A DNA stretch of 64,000 nt from Melanopsichium pennsylvanicum (GCA_900208305.1 OAPG01000013.1:1-64000), one strand, 5' to 3'; counted from the first letter of the stretch, positions 19,948 to 31,492 are shown. A program made the numbers and translations. The notes: a model not told the origin generated them from the sequence alone.

Positions 19948-21295
19948 ATCGGAAGCAGGGATGGAAAGAGTTGCGAAATCTGACAATTACGATCGGTGAC
20001 GAAGAAAGAGAAGTTCTGTAGTTGACGTCGCTTTGTTTTGTGCTTCCAGACAACGGTTAGAGGCGAACATCACGGTTGCTCGTCCTACCAATCCAAACTG
20101 TGAAAGTAACACACGAATTCAAGCGAAAGAGTTGTCACGCATGCATTCATGATTATTATTCGTGATTCTGTGACTTTTGGACGTTGAGCATTTTCCGAAA
20201 TCTGAACGCACTCAAGTTCAATAAGCCCGATGAAAATTTCGAGGAACCGATAGATTTGATCGACAGCCCCTCCATTCACGATTGCGCCTACTCGCGCGAC
20301 AGGACACGGCAAAATTTGGTCACTATCAGCTGCGGCAACGTCTCTTCCGCGCCTTTCGAGATGGCCGAGATCAGCTTGACATGATGTAGCCAATTTTCGT
20401 AGGTGACAGCTGAGAGCATGAGAGCTTCCGATCAAAGCTCAGCTCCATTAAGCACGGTATGTGCTGAACAGTGACCACACTCTGAACAGGTCACAATGAT
20501 TGAGCGCAACGATAACGCTTCTGTTCATTTAGCGGTCAAGTTTCAAAAAGAGGCGCTGTCTGACCCAGATGGGTCCGAACGGTTCTGTGAGGTGTTGTAC
20601 TGGACGTTGGGAGAGCTTTGCTTCTGTATCTGGAGCCAATTCTTTGTGGTTGCTGGCCCTTGCTCTGGACTTGGAGTTTGGGCGCGCAAGGATGAGAGTA
20701 CGGATGGCCAGTGTAGAATTTGATGGTATGTGCCTATTTCTTCTCGCAATACAACTTGCAAGGTATTGATTATTTATGTAATATAGACTGTGCTCCTCGT
20801 CGAGTAAATACAGTATAATGAAGCAACTTGATTTGTATTACCGCGCTGTGAAGCAGATGTACAAGCGAGAGGTTAGTAATTTGTGCAGCAGCACGAAATT
20901 AAACCTTTAGGTCGTTGGCAGAGGATCAGATTGGTCCTCCGTATGGGACCTAAAAAAATTTTCTTCAATTTCGTGGGAAAAGAGAGAGAGAGAGAGTTGC
21001 ACGGAACCTGGACCCAGCCACATAATCGTAGTGCTGAGCAGCAGCCAAGTACTGTAATTTCGCCCTTTTTGTGATCGCCCTGCTTTTCAAGTTTCTTGCG
21101 CTCCCGTATCGTAAATTTACAACGCTTTCTGGACGCTGATTTGACTGGCGCAGACTCTTTGGCCGCCATCGCTACGTCCAGTCTGAGATCGCCGTCCTCA
21201 CCGTTACACTTTACTCCCACCTACCATCCCCCATCCCCCCCTCCGCTCTCCATCTCCCTCGTACCTCAGCGCACAGACGCTAGTGTTCAGTCAAG
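19948..21295. promoter_or_regulatory. Divergent RNA1/EF2 intergenic region
   Basis: This 1.35 kb spacer contains no convincing gene. A 7-A/4-T tract lies at about 20952-20962, a short AG repeat at about 20985, and a strongly C/T-rich leader (about 21215-21265) just before the EF2 start, as expected for a very active promoter. Short open frames at 20085-20770 lack any family signature. Confidence 0.45.
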
Positions 21296-24211
21296 ATGGT
21301 TAAGTGAGTGTTTACAATACAATTGGCAGAATTCATCAACAATACGCAAAGATACACCATCTCACAGAGTGACAAGCCGCAAAGACGTCAAAACAGACAC
21401 CTCATTGAGCTTAGCATTTCTTGATGGTGATGTTTCATCTCGCGCGTCATGACTACTAGACGTCAACGTCAATATATCAACACGTACTGACCATCGCTGC
21501 CTCCGCTTTGCTTTTGTTTTCGTTCAACAGCTTCACCGTCGACGAGATCCGTGGCCTCATGGACAAGCCCACCAACATTCGTAACATGTCGGTTATTGCC
21601 CACGTCGACCACGGAAAGTCCACCCTTACTGACTCTCTTGTCTCCAAGGCCGGTATTATCGCTGGTGCCAAGGCTGGTGACACCCGTTTCATGGATACCC
21701 GTGATGACGAAAAGGAGCGAGGTATCACCATCAAGTCCACCGCCATCTCCATGTACTTTCCCATGGACAAGGACTCCCTTGAGGCCATCGCTCAGAAGAA
21801 GGACGGAAACGAGTTCTTGATCAACCTCATTGACTCCCCAGGTCACGTCGACTTCTCCTCCGAAGTCACTGCCGCCCTCCGTGTCACTGACGGTGCCCTT
21901 GTCGTCGTCGACTGTATCGAGGGTGTCTGTGTCCAGACCGAGACCGTGCTCCGTCAGGCTCTTACCGAGCGTATCAAGCCCGTCGTCTGCTTGAACAAGG
22001 TAGACCGTGCTCTTCTCGAGCTCCAGGTGGGCAAGGAGGACCTCTACCAGTCCTTCATGCGTACCATCGAGTCCGTCAACGTCGTCATCGCCACCTACAA
22101 CGACCCCGTTCTAGGTGAAAGCCAGGTCTACCCCGAGAAGGGTACCGTCGCCTTCGCCTCTGGTCTCCACGGCTGGGCCTTCACCCTCCGCCAATTCGCC
22201 AACCGTTACGCCAAGAAGTTTGGTGTTGACAAGGACAAGATGATGGTCAAGCTTTGGGGCGACAACTTCTTCAACCCCAAGACCAAAAAGTGGACCACCA
22301 AGGACACCGACGCCGATGGCAAGCCCCTCGAGCGTGCCTTCAACATGTTCGTCCTCGACCCCATCTTCCGTGTCTTTGACGCCATCATGAACTTCAAGAA
22401 GGACGAGATCCCAAAGATTCTCGAGAAGCTCGATGTTAAGCTCACCCAGGAGGAGCAGGACCTCGAGGGCAAGCAGCTCCTCAAGGTCGCTATGCGCAAG
22501 TTCCTTCCCGCCGGTGACGCTCTCCTTGAGATGATTGTCATCCACCTTCCCTCGCCCGTCACCGCCCAGCGCTACCGTGTCGAGACCCTTTACGAGGGTC
22601 CCCTCGACGACGAGTCGGCCATCGGTATCCGTGACTGTGACCCCAAGGGTCCCCTCATGCTTTACGTCTCCAAGATGGTCCCTACCTCAGACAAGGGTCG
22701 TTTCTACGCTTTCGGCCGTATCTTCTCCGGTACTGTAAAGTCGGGCCCCAAGATCCGCATCCAGGGTCCCAACTACACCCCCGGTAAGAAGGAGGATCTT
22801 TTTGTCAAATCGATTCAGCGTACCGTGCTCATGATGGGTCGTTACGTCGAGCCCATCGAGGACTGCCCTGCCGGTAATATCCTCGGTCTCGTCGGTGTCG
22901 ACCAGTTCTTGCTCAAGTCTGGTACTCTCACCTCGAGCGAGACTGCCCACAACCTCAAGGTCATGAAGTTTTCCGTCTCGCCCGTCGTGCAGGTCGCTGT
23001 CGAGGTCAAGAACGCCAACGACTTGCCCAAGCTCGTCGAGGGTCTCAAGCGTCTCTCCAAGTCCGACCCCTGTGTCCAGGCCTGGATTGCCGAGACCGGT
23101 GAGCACATTGTTGCCGGTGCTGGTGAGCTCCACCTCGAGATCGTTCTCAAGGATCTTGAGGAGGATCACGCCCAAATCCCCCTCAAGATCTCGGATCCCG
23201 TCGTCGGTTATCGTGAGACCGTCCAGGCCGAGTCCTCCATGGTCGCCCTCTCCAAGTCGCAGAACAAGCACAACCGTCTTTTTGTCAAGGCCATGCCCAT
23301 CGACGAGGAGCTCTCGCGCACTATCGAGTCCGGCAAGATGACCCCTCGTGATGACTTCAAGGCTCGTGCCCGTATCCTCGCTGACGAGTACGGCTGGGAC
23401 GTCACCGACGCCCGTAAGATTTGGTGCTTCGGTCCCGAGACCACTGGTCCCAACCTTCTCGTCGATGTCACCAAGGGTGTTCAGTACCTCAACGAGATCA
23501 AGGACTCGTGTGTCGCCGCCTTCCAGTGGGCTACCAAGGAGGGTGTTACCGCTGAAGAGCCCATGCGTGGTACCCGATTCAACATCCTCGATGTTACTCT
23601 CCACACTGATGCCATCCACCGTGGTGGTGGTCAGTTGATCCCCACCTGCCGACGAGTCTGCTACGCCGCCGCTCTGCTCGCCCAGCCCGGTATTCAGGAG
23701 CCCGTCTACCTCGTCGAGATCCAGTGCCCCGACTCCGGTCTCGGTGGTATCTACTCGTGCCTCAACAGGCGTCGTGGTCATGTTTTCTCCGAGGAGCCTC
23801 GTGTTGGTACTCCCATGGTCACCGTCAAGGCTTACCTTCCCGTCAACGAGTCGTTCGGTTTCAACGCCGATCTCCGACAGGCCACCTCTGGTCAGGCTTT
23901 CCCTCAATCCGTCTTCGATCACTGGCAGCTTTTGCCCGGAACCCCCCTCGAGGCCGGTAAGACCCAAGATATCGTGCTCGGTATCCGTAAGCGCAAGGGT
24001 CTGAAAGATACCATTCCCCCACTCGACAACTACTACGGTGAGAGCGACAGCCAAATTCACAATGTTCCCATGCTGTTTGACACCGCAAGAAGCTTACTGA
24101 CACCATCTCTTTTTTTATTCTATGCTTATGTGTGCATATTCGACAATTCTCTTGCTGTTTGTACTCGACTTTCGCCTCCTGACAATTTCCGTACACACAG
24201 ACAAGTTGTAA
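21296..24211 (+). CDS. EF2: Translation elongation factor 2
   Basis: Three exons (21296-21303, 21531-24037, 24201-24211) give 841 residues; yeast eEF2 has 842. It is the ribosomal translocase GTPase. The first exon encodes only MVN, split in the third codon, the last only the end of DNYYDKL. The junctions restore the conserved ends [14 protein letters not shown] and PPLDNYYDKL. G-domain motifs are AHVDHGKS at 26-33, [23 protein letters not shown] and NKVD. The diphthamide loop [11 protein letters not shown] places the modified His at residue 699, as in yeast. Codon use is extremely biased to C-ending codons, as for the most expressed genes. If intron 2 is retained, the frame stays open to 24405, adding about 120 unrelated residues; the conserved C-terminus argues that splicing is the norm. 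Confidence 0.97.
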
Positions 24212-24883
24212 GAGGCCTATTTGACGAGCATGGTCGGTGGCATCGCCATCGGTCACTAACTCACGAGAGTTTTGATCCTGTCCTGTATTGTTCACTTGTT
24301 CCCTCGACCTCGGTCGAAGAATGGACATGTCTCAAAATAAAATTTCCACCAGCTTCGCTTTCCCAATCTGTTACCTTTGGTGGTGTGTTTGCTTTCAAAT
24401 TGTGAATACGAACGGTACCGTGAAGCTGTGCGTTGGGCAAGGCAGGGACAGAGAAGCTTCGCAAGTATGTAGTTCTTGCTGACATTGTACGAGACCTCAA
24501 GCAGCGAAGTAAAGTTGCACTGTTGGACGCGTCTGCAATTGGTCTCAATCAAATTCGATTGGAATAAGAAAGAAGACCGAGCAGAGCAAATGAATGGAAT
24601 TCGAGATTTCACCGGTTAGCTCTTCCAGTTGAAAGAGCTCAGACCGGCGATGGCATGGCAATTTAGCGAGTTGGAAATTTGAGTGTGAAATGTCCAAAAC
24701 AACCCAAAATGAGAGAAAGAGAGTGCTCGCTCGATTGCTCGCTCGATTGCTCGCTCATCCATTGCAGTGTGTAAGTGCGCGAACCACAGCGGAGAAGACT
24801 CAGGCCGCAGATACAGTCAATATGTCTCCTACTGTATGATATCGAGCAACTTTCCAACAACCATCTACACACTATTCGTCGCC
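24212..24883. promoter_or_regulatory. EF2 3' flank and PEX11 promoter
   Basis: This spacer lies between two plus-strand genes. Three head-to-tail copies of a 12-base unit (TGCTCGCTCGAT) lie at 24724-24759, the last with two changes, about 130 bases before the PEX11 ATG. Nothing else is recognisable. Confidence 0.5.
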
Positions 24884-25630
24884 ATGTCCGCACTTCAACA
24901 GATCATTCTGCACCCCTACCTGTCGCAGCTTTTGCGATTTTGGTCCACCACCGTGGGTAGGGACAAGACCTACCGTACCATCCAATACGCCGCTCGTTTC
25001 CTAGCATGGTACGAATACCGCAAGGGTGCCACCAAGGAGACTGTGGCTCGTCTCACTGCACTCAAGTCGCAACTCGGTCTCAGCCGCAAGCTCATGCGTG
25101 TCGGCAAGTTCCTCGAGCATTTCCAGGCCGCACTCAAGGCCACTACCATCCAGGACCCCGTCGTCTCTTACGCCGCTATTGGCCGACAGCTCGGCTATGG
25201 TTTCTACCTCATCCTCGACGCTCTCCAGTGGATTCACGGCGCCAAGGTCTACACTTTTGAAAAAGCCACCGCAGACAAGATCTCTAAGAACGCTGCTCGA
25301 TTTTGGCTCCTTGGTCTCACCTTCTCCCTTGCTTCGGGCAGCTACAAGACCTACGTCCTCCAGCAGCGTGCTACCAGTGCTAAGCGCCCCCGCGCTACCG
25401 CCGAAAAGGAGGCAGACCGCAAGATCGAGCTTGCACAGATCTCAACCGAACAGGCTGCAATTCGATACCAAATGACTCAGGACGCTCTCGACTGGCTTAT
25501 CCCCGCCACTGGCGTCGACGTTCTCGGCCTCGACGAAGGCATCCTTGGTCTTGCCGGTTGTGCCTCGTCGATCATGGGCGCACGCACACAGTGGAGGGCT
25601 GTCAACGGTGGTGCCGCCAAGTCCAAGTAA
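24884..25630 (+). CDS. PEX11: Peroxin Pex11, peroxisome division
   Basis: The 248-residue protein is a Pex11 family member (yeast Pex11 is 236). These peroxisomal membrane proteins elongate the membrane before fission and may form a channel. Family features are the N-terminal YLSQLLRFWSTTVGRDKTYRTIQYAARFLAWY, the amphipathic helix with LSRKLMRVGKFLEHFQAALKA at about 62-82, and GYGFYLILDALQWIHGAKVY. A hydrophobic C-terminal helix (WLIPATGVDVLGLDEGILGLAGCASSIMG) precedes a short basic end. The start is the ATG at 24884; the open frame upstream starts only at a GTG. Intronless. It converges with the Zn2Cys6 gene. Confidence 0.95.
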   Translation: MSALQQIILHPYLSQLLRFWSTTVGRDKTYRTIQYAARFLAWYEYRKGATKETVARLTALKSQLGLSRKLMRVGKFLEHFQAALKATTIQDPVVSYAAIGRQLGYGFYLILDALQWIHGAKVYTFEKATADKISKNAARFWLLGLTFSLASGSYKTYVLQQRATSAKRPRATAEKEADRKIELAQISTEQAAIRYQMTQDALDWLIPATGVDVLGLDEGILGLAGCASSIMGARTQWRAVNGGAAKSK

Positions 25631-26088
25631 GCCGTCTGGCGCTTACTCTCAAGACACAATTTTCTGGATTTCCGCCAGTTCTGTCTTTCAGTATATGGTT
25701 GTCCGTCTCAATCACAGTTCAGCTTCGTTCTTGACGGACATCCAGAACTTTGTGCTACCGTGCTTGCCCAGACACCTTGAAGCAACGTCTTCAGCCTTGG
25801 GTTTGTTCGACCTTCACAATGCACGTGCCGTCGTTCCGTCTCTGGTGAGCTCACAGATCTAAGGATCTCTCAGTCGCGCACGCCCGTTATCAATGAGGCA
25901 AAGATTTTGATCGGCTGCCTTGAAGAGAGTTATCATAGCAAGCAGGCATTTACAACAGATTGAAGTGAGACAAACGCAGAATCTTGACAATGACAAAAAC
26001 AGTAGCAGGGCGAAAAGGAAATCGCGCCAAGGAAATGAGTGGCCTTACGCAAAGAAAGTACAGCGAGGAGTGAAGCGAATCGATGAAA
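25631..26088. other. Convergent 3' intergenic region
   Basis: The 3' flanks of PEX11 and the Zn2Cys6 regulator meet here. I see no gene or repeat. The right part, around 25930-26095, is A-rich. Confidence 0.45.
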
Positions 26089-28797
26089 CTAAGAAAAAAC
26101 AGGGATATCTACACGCCAATCCATCAGCATCTTGGCAAAGTCGATGCTTTGACTCGAGTTACCGTAGCCTTCAAAGTCTTGATGTCCGATGAGGTCCATG
26201 TCGAACAGCGGCATTTGCGACGAGCCATCCGGCAGTCCAAAGCTGGACACATTCACATCTTCAAACAGCTTCGAGTCGAAAGATAGGGGAGCGCCAACGT
26301 CGGCAAGGGGGCCAAGCACCGCCTCTGCCGTGTTTACGTCAAACGCAGGCTCGATACCGGAGGAACAAGAGATCTGCGGTGGTGACATGGTCGCACCAGC
26401 TTGTGGGACTGCAGCCACTTGGGCCTGTGCTTCTTCCATGGGCGAAACTTGCGACCCGTTGTTATCGCTAAACTCCTCCCGTAAGGGCCTATGAAGCCAA
26501 TCAGGGATCAAATGATCGAGCTGAACCAAGTTTTTACGGAACGATTGCCAGTATCCGTCGTTGAGAAGCACATCGAGACTCTGACATGTTGTATGCCATC
26601 GATTTCGCAACACTGCGGCATCAATGACCGGCTCGGCGACTGTTCTTGGCATCGCATCATTCGCCACGGGCGAGGCATCGAGACTGTTGATGCCAGGGCT
26701 GAGCTGCGACTGATGATGTCGCTCTTCTAGCGCCAGCAGCAATTGGACAAGCCGAACACACAATTTGGTCGTGCTCGACAAAACGTCCATTGGGATCTTC
26801 TCCAAGGCCGCGGTGATTTTTCGTCTCGTCATGAGTCGCGAGAGGCCGCTAATGTAGAATGGCGCATCGGTGAAGAAGAGATCCATGAGAAGCACCAAGC
26901 ACGCGCGCAAGGTTTGCAGCGTGTTCAGGTACGAATTGTCTATCCTTGTGCAAATGTCGGCGACCTTATCCTGGATGTCTAGGATATGACTTGCCATGTA
27001 CATCAAGCTGCCATGTGGCCTCGTCGCTTCAGAGACGAGTGGCATATGCAGCGTCAAAAATATGTAGAACAACCTCTGGTGCAGCAGCCATCGTTCCACA
27101 TCAACTAGCTCGATTACATCGTATCGCGCATCCAACGAATAGTGAGCGGGGAATGCCGCGATGACGGATTGGAACATCTGATCGAGCGAGTCACGCTTTG
27201 TGGGCGAAAGTCTTTGACCAAACACGGATGCAAGACCCCAGCCATGGATGGAGTCTGGACCTTGATCGAGATCCGACTGCATATTCACTTGATCGACCAG
27301 GGTGCGAGTCATGATAGCAAAGTCGATGGCAGCAAACGAGTAGCTAACGTGTGTCCATGTCGAGCGAAGATGCGAACGCGGACAAGGCACAATCAAGAGC
27401 TCATCGTCAAAGAGGTTGAGGGGCTGACGCGTGTTGAATTGTTGAGGAGAGATGCGATAGGCACGATGCTTGTTGCTCTCCCTCCAATCGCGGCGGACGA
27501 GGGCCCACCAGCAGCGTACCGCCATCTCCCCCGTGATCACCTGCATGGATCTGGCTTTAGGACTGTGCACCTTCTCGAGCGATCCTAGTCGATGGATACG
27601 CATGCGCATAGCCGAGCGGATGGCGCAGTCAGCCAACGAATCCAGGAACGACGAAGAGCCTTTCCCGCAAGCAAGCATGAGCACAGCGGTCTGCAGCTCC
27701 GGAATGCTACCAAACACGAACGTGGACTCGAAGCGCTGGATTCGCTTGACGAGAGAATAAATCTTTTTTAAGCGCTGGCGGATCTCCTTCTGATTGAGCG
27801 GTTCGACCCCAGAGCTTGCAGTACCTCGTCTGGCCCAAGTGTAAGTGCGGTCGAGGGGCGCAAATCGCAGAGCGGAGAATATGACCATGAGGGCGGTAGT
27901 GACATAGCCAAATGCGTACCGGTCGCGCTGCTCGAACGCGGGATCGGTGAGCAGCTCAGTCAGGACAACTTGAACGGTGGGTACATGGACGACGTTACCG
28001 TGGACAGAGTGCACGCGTTTGACGTACACGTCGTGTAGAAGATACAGCGTCTGTGATGGGCTTGGCAAGGCATCGCGGATATCTTGGACGAAAACGCGGC
28101 GCTTATCGATGGACATGGCACGCCACTCTGCATACACGTCTTTGAGAGCGAACGGACATCTGAATAGTGGCGCAGTCTGACACTGCATCAGCTGATTTGC
28201 TTCCAGCATTTGAATTCGGTCATCGGGCTGTAAAGCGCCATCGCTGTCAAAGTCGTCCGAGTCGTCAGAGCTTCCATCGTCCGAATCGGACTCAGTATCG
28301 TATTGTTGAGGATCATTCGAGGACGATGCCTGACCTGGGAAAGTGTTTGTGTCCTTGCTTTGGGCTGAGAAGAAGGCGAAGTCGTTTGCCGAAGAGGACG
28401 TGTTTGGAGTTACAGCTTTGCCAGAGCTCGGAGGTGTGTAGCTTGTGTCACTATGGTGCGATATTGATATCATGGGTCGCTCAGCCCAGGAGAGCATAGA
28501 AGCTGCAGCACCCGAGCCAGAGTTGATGTTGGAAGGAATGTGTGAAACGTCAATCGCGTTGGGAGGGAGGTAACTTCCACTTTGAGCTGCTTGACTGGCA
28601 CGGCTCTTACGCTTCGGGAAAGGCCGCTTGTTTTTTGCCCGTTTCTTTCGTAGCTCTCGCTTGCATTCATCCGCAGCGCCTTTCGAAGTGCATTGTGCGC
28701 AAGGGTCGAGCCTGTCGCACTTGATCTTGCGTACTCGGCATTGAATGCAAGAGCGGTTCATCGACCGAGATTTCTCGGCGGTAGTGACAATCATCAT
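26089..28797 (-). CDS. Zn2Cys6 fungal transcription factor
   Basis: The 902-residue protein has a binuclear zinc cluster at residues 17-45 (CIQC-RVRKIKC-DRLDPC-AQC-TSKGAADEC; spacing 2-6-5-2-8) followed by a basic stretch RKKRAKNKRPFPKRK. This is the DNA-binding module of Gal4-type regulators, found only in fungi and close relatives. A Ser/Asp-rich segment follows (about 170-190). Residues 220-700 are helical with features of the fungal-specific regulatory domain, such as AIRSAMRMRIHRLGSLEKV, MAVRCWWALVRRDW and ISPQQFNTRQPLNLFDDEL. Its targets cannot be read from the sequence. The start is the ATG at 28797 (a second ATG follows at once); upstream the frame has only a TTG. No intron is needed. 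Confidence 0.92.
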   Translation of the reverse strand: MMIVTTAEKSRSMNRSCIQCRVRKIKCDRLDPCAQCTSKGAADECKRELRKKRAKNKRPFPKRKSRASQAAQSGSYLPPNAIDVSHIPSNINSGSGAAASMLSWAERPMISISHHSDTSYTPPSSGKAVTPNTSSSANDFAFFSAQSKDTNTFPGQASSSNDPQQYDTESDSDDGSSDDSDDFDSDGALQPDDRIQMLEANQLMQCQTAPLFRCPFALKDVYAEWRAMSIDKRRVFVQDIRDALPSPSQTLYLLHDVYVKRVHSVHGNVVHVPTVQVVLTELLTDPAFEQRDRYAFGYVTTALMVIFSALRFAPLDRTYTWARRGTASSGVEPLNQKEIRQRLKKIYSLVKRIQRFESTFVFGSIPELQTAVLMLACGKGSSSFLDSLADCAIRSAMRMRIHRLGSLEKVHSPKARSMQVITGEMAVRCWWALVRRDWRESNKHRAYRISPQQFNTRQPLNLFDDELLIVPCPRSHLRSTWTHVSYSFAAIDFAIMTRTLVDQVNMQSDLDQGPDSIHGWGLASVFGQRLSPTKRDSLDQMFQSVIAAFPAHYSLDARYDVIELVDVERWLLHQRLFYIFLTLHMPLVSEATRPHGSLMYMASHILDIQDKVADICTRIDNSYLNTLQTLRACLVLLMDLFFTDAPFYISGLSRLMTRRKITAALEKIPMDVLSSTTKLCVRLVQLLLALEERHHQSQLSPGINSLDASPVANDAMPRTVAEPVIDAAVLRNRWHTTCQSLDVLLNDGYWQSFRKNLVQLDHLIPDWLHRPLREEFSDNNGSQVSPMEEAQAQVAAVPQAGATMSPPQISCSSGIEPAFDVNTAEAVLGPLADVGAPLSFDSKLFEDVNVSSFGLPDGSSQMPLFDMDLIGHQDFEGYGNSSQSIDFAKMLMDWRVDIPVFS

Positions 28798-30091
28798 TAC
28801 AGGAAGCCGATCTTTTGAGGCCTGCTGCAAGATGTCAAATGACCCAGTTGAAAGATGGTGGCAAGGGACGTATGACGGTCAGAGAGATGGCTCGCTCGAG
28901 CGACAAAGGGGGGAAAATGCGATCCGAAGCGGTTAGCCCAAATGGTGATTAAAAGGAGCCTGTCTGAAGCCAGATGCAGAACTATGACGAATCAGGTCAG
29001 AAGCCTACCTCTTCGCAGAGACTAGATCCGAGTTTGTTCCTCACCGGTTTGGGCGGCAACGCAGAACAAGGTTGACAGACTGCAGCTGCAACTTCGGGAA
29101 CGAGGATACCTAAGTCGGACAAACTGTGAAACAGGCCGAACCCGACTTCCGACAACAGAGCAAGTGATTGCGAGCTGATCAATGAGCCTCTGGGCTGAGT
29201 CGAGTTTCTTTGGATGCGAAGTAGTTGGCTCGTTGTACGATAGATTCGTGTGCGCGCGTTGTATAATTCTCACTGCCCTTGACGTCTTGCTGCAGTGCTT
29301 GGCAACCTCCATGAGGTGTTGTGACAGAGGCTAGGCTCGATCAAGGTTCGGTAGCCAAGTTGGTGCTGGTCGATCTCCCTATCACATATGTAAGTGCAAC
29401 TCTGAACCGAACCGACGTTCAGATTACGGCCAAAGCTGTCAAACTCAGGCAATAATAGTCATCGAGCCAGCTCAGGGTCCAGATCAAATCACACATTGAG
29501 GCTTCACACCAGTCTCATGCACAAGCAGATATGAACTTATTTCCGGGCTGTCAACTAACTTATTACCGAATCCGCGGACGTAAATTTACCATATCTCGAA
29601 ATCCTTTTTTCCGTGACACTCTTGCCCGCCTGCATTCCAAGCGATGAAACCTGTTTCGCTTTGGCTACAGAGGCTCTTTTTCATATCGGATAGTCGATTC
29701 CGAGAACCAATGCAAAATCCTTTTCTTTGTGATCTCCGCTTCCGTTGCTTGTGAACCTCGTGATGCTGTCTCATGCTGTTTCATGCTGTTTCATGCTGTT
29801 GCTCGGTCGGTCCTCAATTCACTCAGATACTCTCAGTTGACTCGCACGACTAGGATTTTATGGCACGGCGCTGAAATCACTCTACATCTGTCCCATGAGG
29901 TCGTCCCGAAGGGGCCCAAACGGGAAGTGTTGGACAATGAATGGGAAGCTTTGTTCGACAACGTCTACTTCATAGAGCAGCTCTGCTTGCGAGGTGATCT
30001 GCCATAGTAGGTCCTTCATACTCCACAGCTTTGTTGGCAGCTCTCCATTTTGCTTCGGCTTCTGTGCCTGGTGCAGGATAGTCATACCCGC
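28798..30091. other. Intergenic region upstream of the Zn2Cys6 gene
   Basis: No supported gene. This 1.3 kb holds the promoter of the minus-strand regulator. At 29761-29800 a 10-base unit (TCATGCTGTT) occurs three times perfectly, after one degenerate copy. Short open frames on both strands at 29729-30085 have no family signature. Confidence 0.45.
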
Positions 30092-30570
30092 TCAAGCGCC
30101 ACAAGTCTGCTGCAGGCTCTTCGATATGGATCTGATGCCATCACCGTGGTCCGAATGTAAATCGCAGATGAAAAACCGATAGGAGTCAGTCATGGATCCT
30201 GCGCTGAGACTAATTCTCTCTTCAGCCGAGCCCGTACGGCTATAGGCAAGACCACTCACCTCCCATTCGCAGTTCTTAGCTTCCAAGACGACTCTGAAGC
30301 GGTCCTCGAGTCGTCGGATGATCGCCATTCTTTGCTCTTTGCCATTTGTGGTACGAGCAAGGTGCTGACTGACAATGCGCACAAATGGTTTGCCTTGTTC
30401 AGCGGTCCGCTCATTATAGCTTTGCTCGCCGATATAAAAATCGTCCTCTTCAATCGGGCAGAATAAGGTGAGGACCAGAAAAGGGGCTAGGCCGATTTTG
30501 GTGCTGTCGTGTGCAGGCCAAATATGCAGATAGCCGTTCGATGTCAGTACGACTCCGCCGAGATATCATA
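30092..30570 (-). other. Open coding-like fragment of unknown kind
   Basis: A minus-strand frame is open from about 30577 to 30092. It holds a plausible folded stretch (VLTSNGYLHIWPAHDSTK..., FCPIEEDDFYIGEQSYN, MAIIRRLEDRFRVVLEAKNCEWE), but no ATG at its start and no family I recognise. A GTGAGT at the end of the coding-like part (about 30259) may be a splice donor. It could be a downstream exon of the gene at 30599-30935, though I could not join the two in frame. Confidence 0.3.
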
Positions 30571-30598
30571 GTCTGTTGAAACCATGCCTGGAGACTTA

Positions 30599-30935
30599 CT
30601 ACATATCAGTGATGCTGCTTACCAGCTCTCGCTTCTCTTCTTTGGTGAAGAACCCTGGTACGGTATAGATTCCTGTTTTGGTTGAAAAGGTTAAATCAAC
30701 TCAGTTCAGCATCCATTCCGGCAGAAATCGCTGGCGTATAAGAGACGCTCTAAAGCGGACTGACTGTGCAAAGGCATGATTGCGTCTTGTATCAGGTGTT
30801 GATAGATTTCGGATTGTCTCTCGTCGTTGATGTTATCGTTATCCTTGTCGTGGTAGTCTTTGTCTGCTGGTACAATTGACTCAAAGGCGACTAAGTTAGG
30901 TACAAACTCCCGCTGCCTTATAAATGAATGTCAAA
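30599..30935 (-). CDS. Putative spliced gene of unknown function (partial model)
   Basis: Two minus-strand blocks, about 30935-30765 and 30672-30599, join in frame across a 92-base intron (GTCAGT at 30764; AACAG at 30673). The joined frame reads EFVPNLVAFESIVPADKDYH..., then IYQHLIQDAIMPLH-R-IYTVPGFFTKEEKREL and stops at 30599. The regular splice signals and phase match suggest a real gene. No start codon is visible in the first block, so an upstream exon is needed (acceptor AAG or CAG near 30930). GTAAGC after KREL and GTAAGT next to the stop could be further donors leading on to the fragment at 30092-30570. I do not recognise the family. Confidence 0.35.
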
Positions 30936-31492
30936 GTCTCCGCAGCCTCAATGTCATTCGCTGTAACGTTCGAAGCGCGGAGCCAAATGCACACTGGAGC
31001 TCACAAAGGGGCGCACATCACACACGAAGCACGCGGCAATATCTATCTTTGACTCCTTCAGGGTCCACAGCCCTGAGACTCCCTTTTCTTTCGTACAGTG
31101 AGTGCGGGGCGATCCCCTGTACCGCCGACGCGATTTAATGTGACATTTTTCGGACTCCGGACAGTCTCGCTTTTATCTTCTAAAGTACCATCATCCGATC
31201 AACAAGTTCACGCCCAAGCTGTGCTAAAAGTTGGACCATGAGCCCACTGCGCATCGGCTCAGATGCACAGCTTCTCGAATATTGATGAAAATGTCGGGCC
31301 CCCGTCAAGGCCAGTTCCGAACCGAACACGGCAGGCATCTGCCATCGGCGTTAGTCGGAGGTCTCGTAGGGCTAGAATAAATCTCGTCTACATTGCGCGA
31401 TCAGCACACTCGACACACAACAAAAGCCTCCATGATGTCCTCAAATACTATCTAGATTGCTATGAAGGAAGTATGAATCGTCGTAGCAAGAC
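30936..31492. other. Intergenic region downstream of NAN1
   Basis: No supported gene. It contains the 3' flank of NAN1 and possibly the first exon of the unknown minus-strand gene to its left. Confidence 0.4.

Noticed and set aside
22687..24060. 457-codon open frame antisense to EF2
   Set aside because: It is a mirror of the extremely biased codon usage of EF2; the protein is a low-complexity Gly/Leu/Asp/Glu string with no family features.
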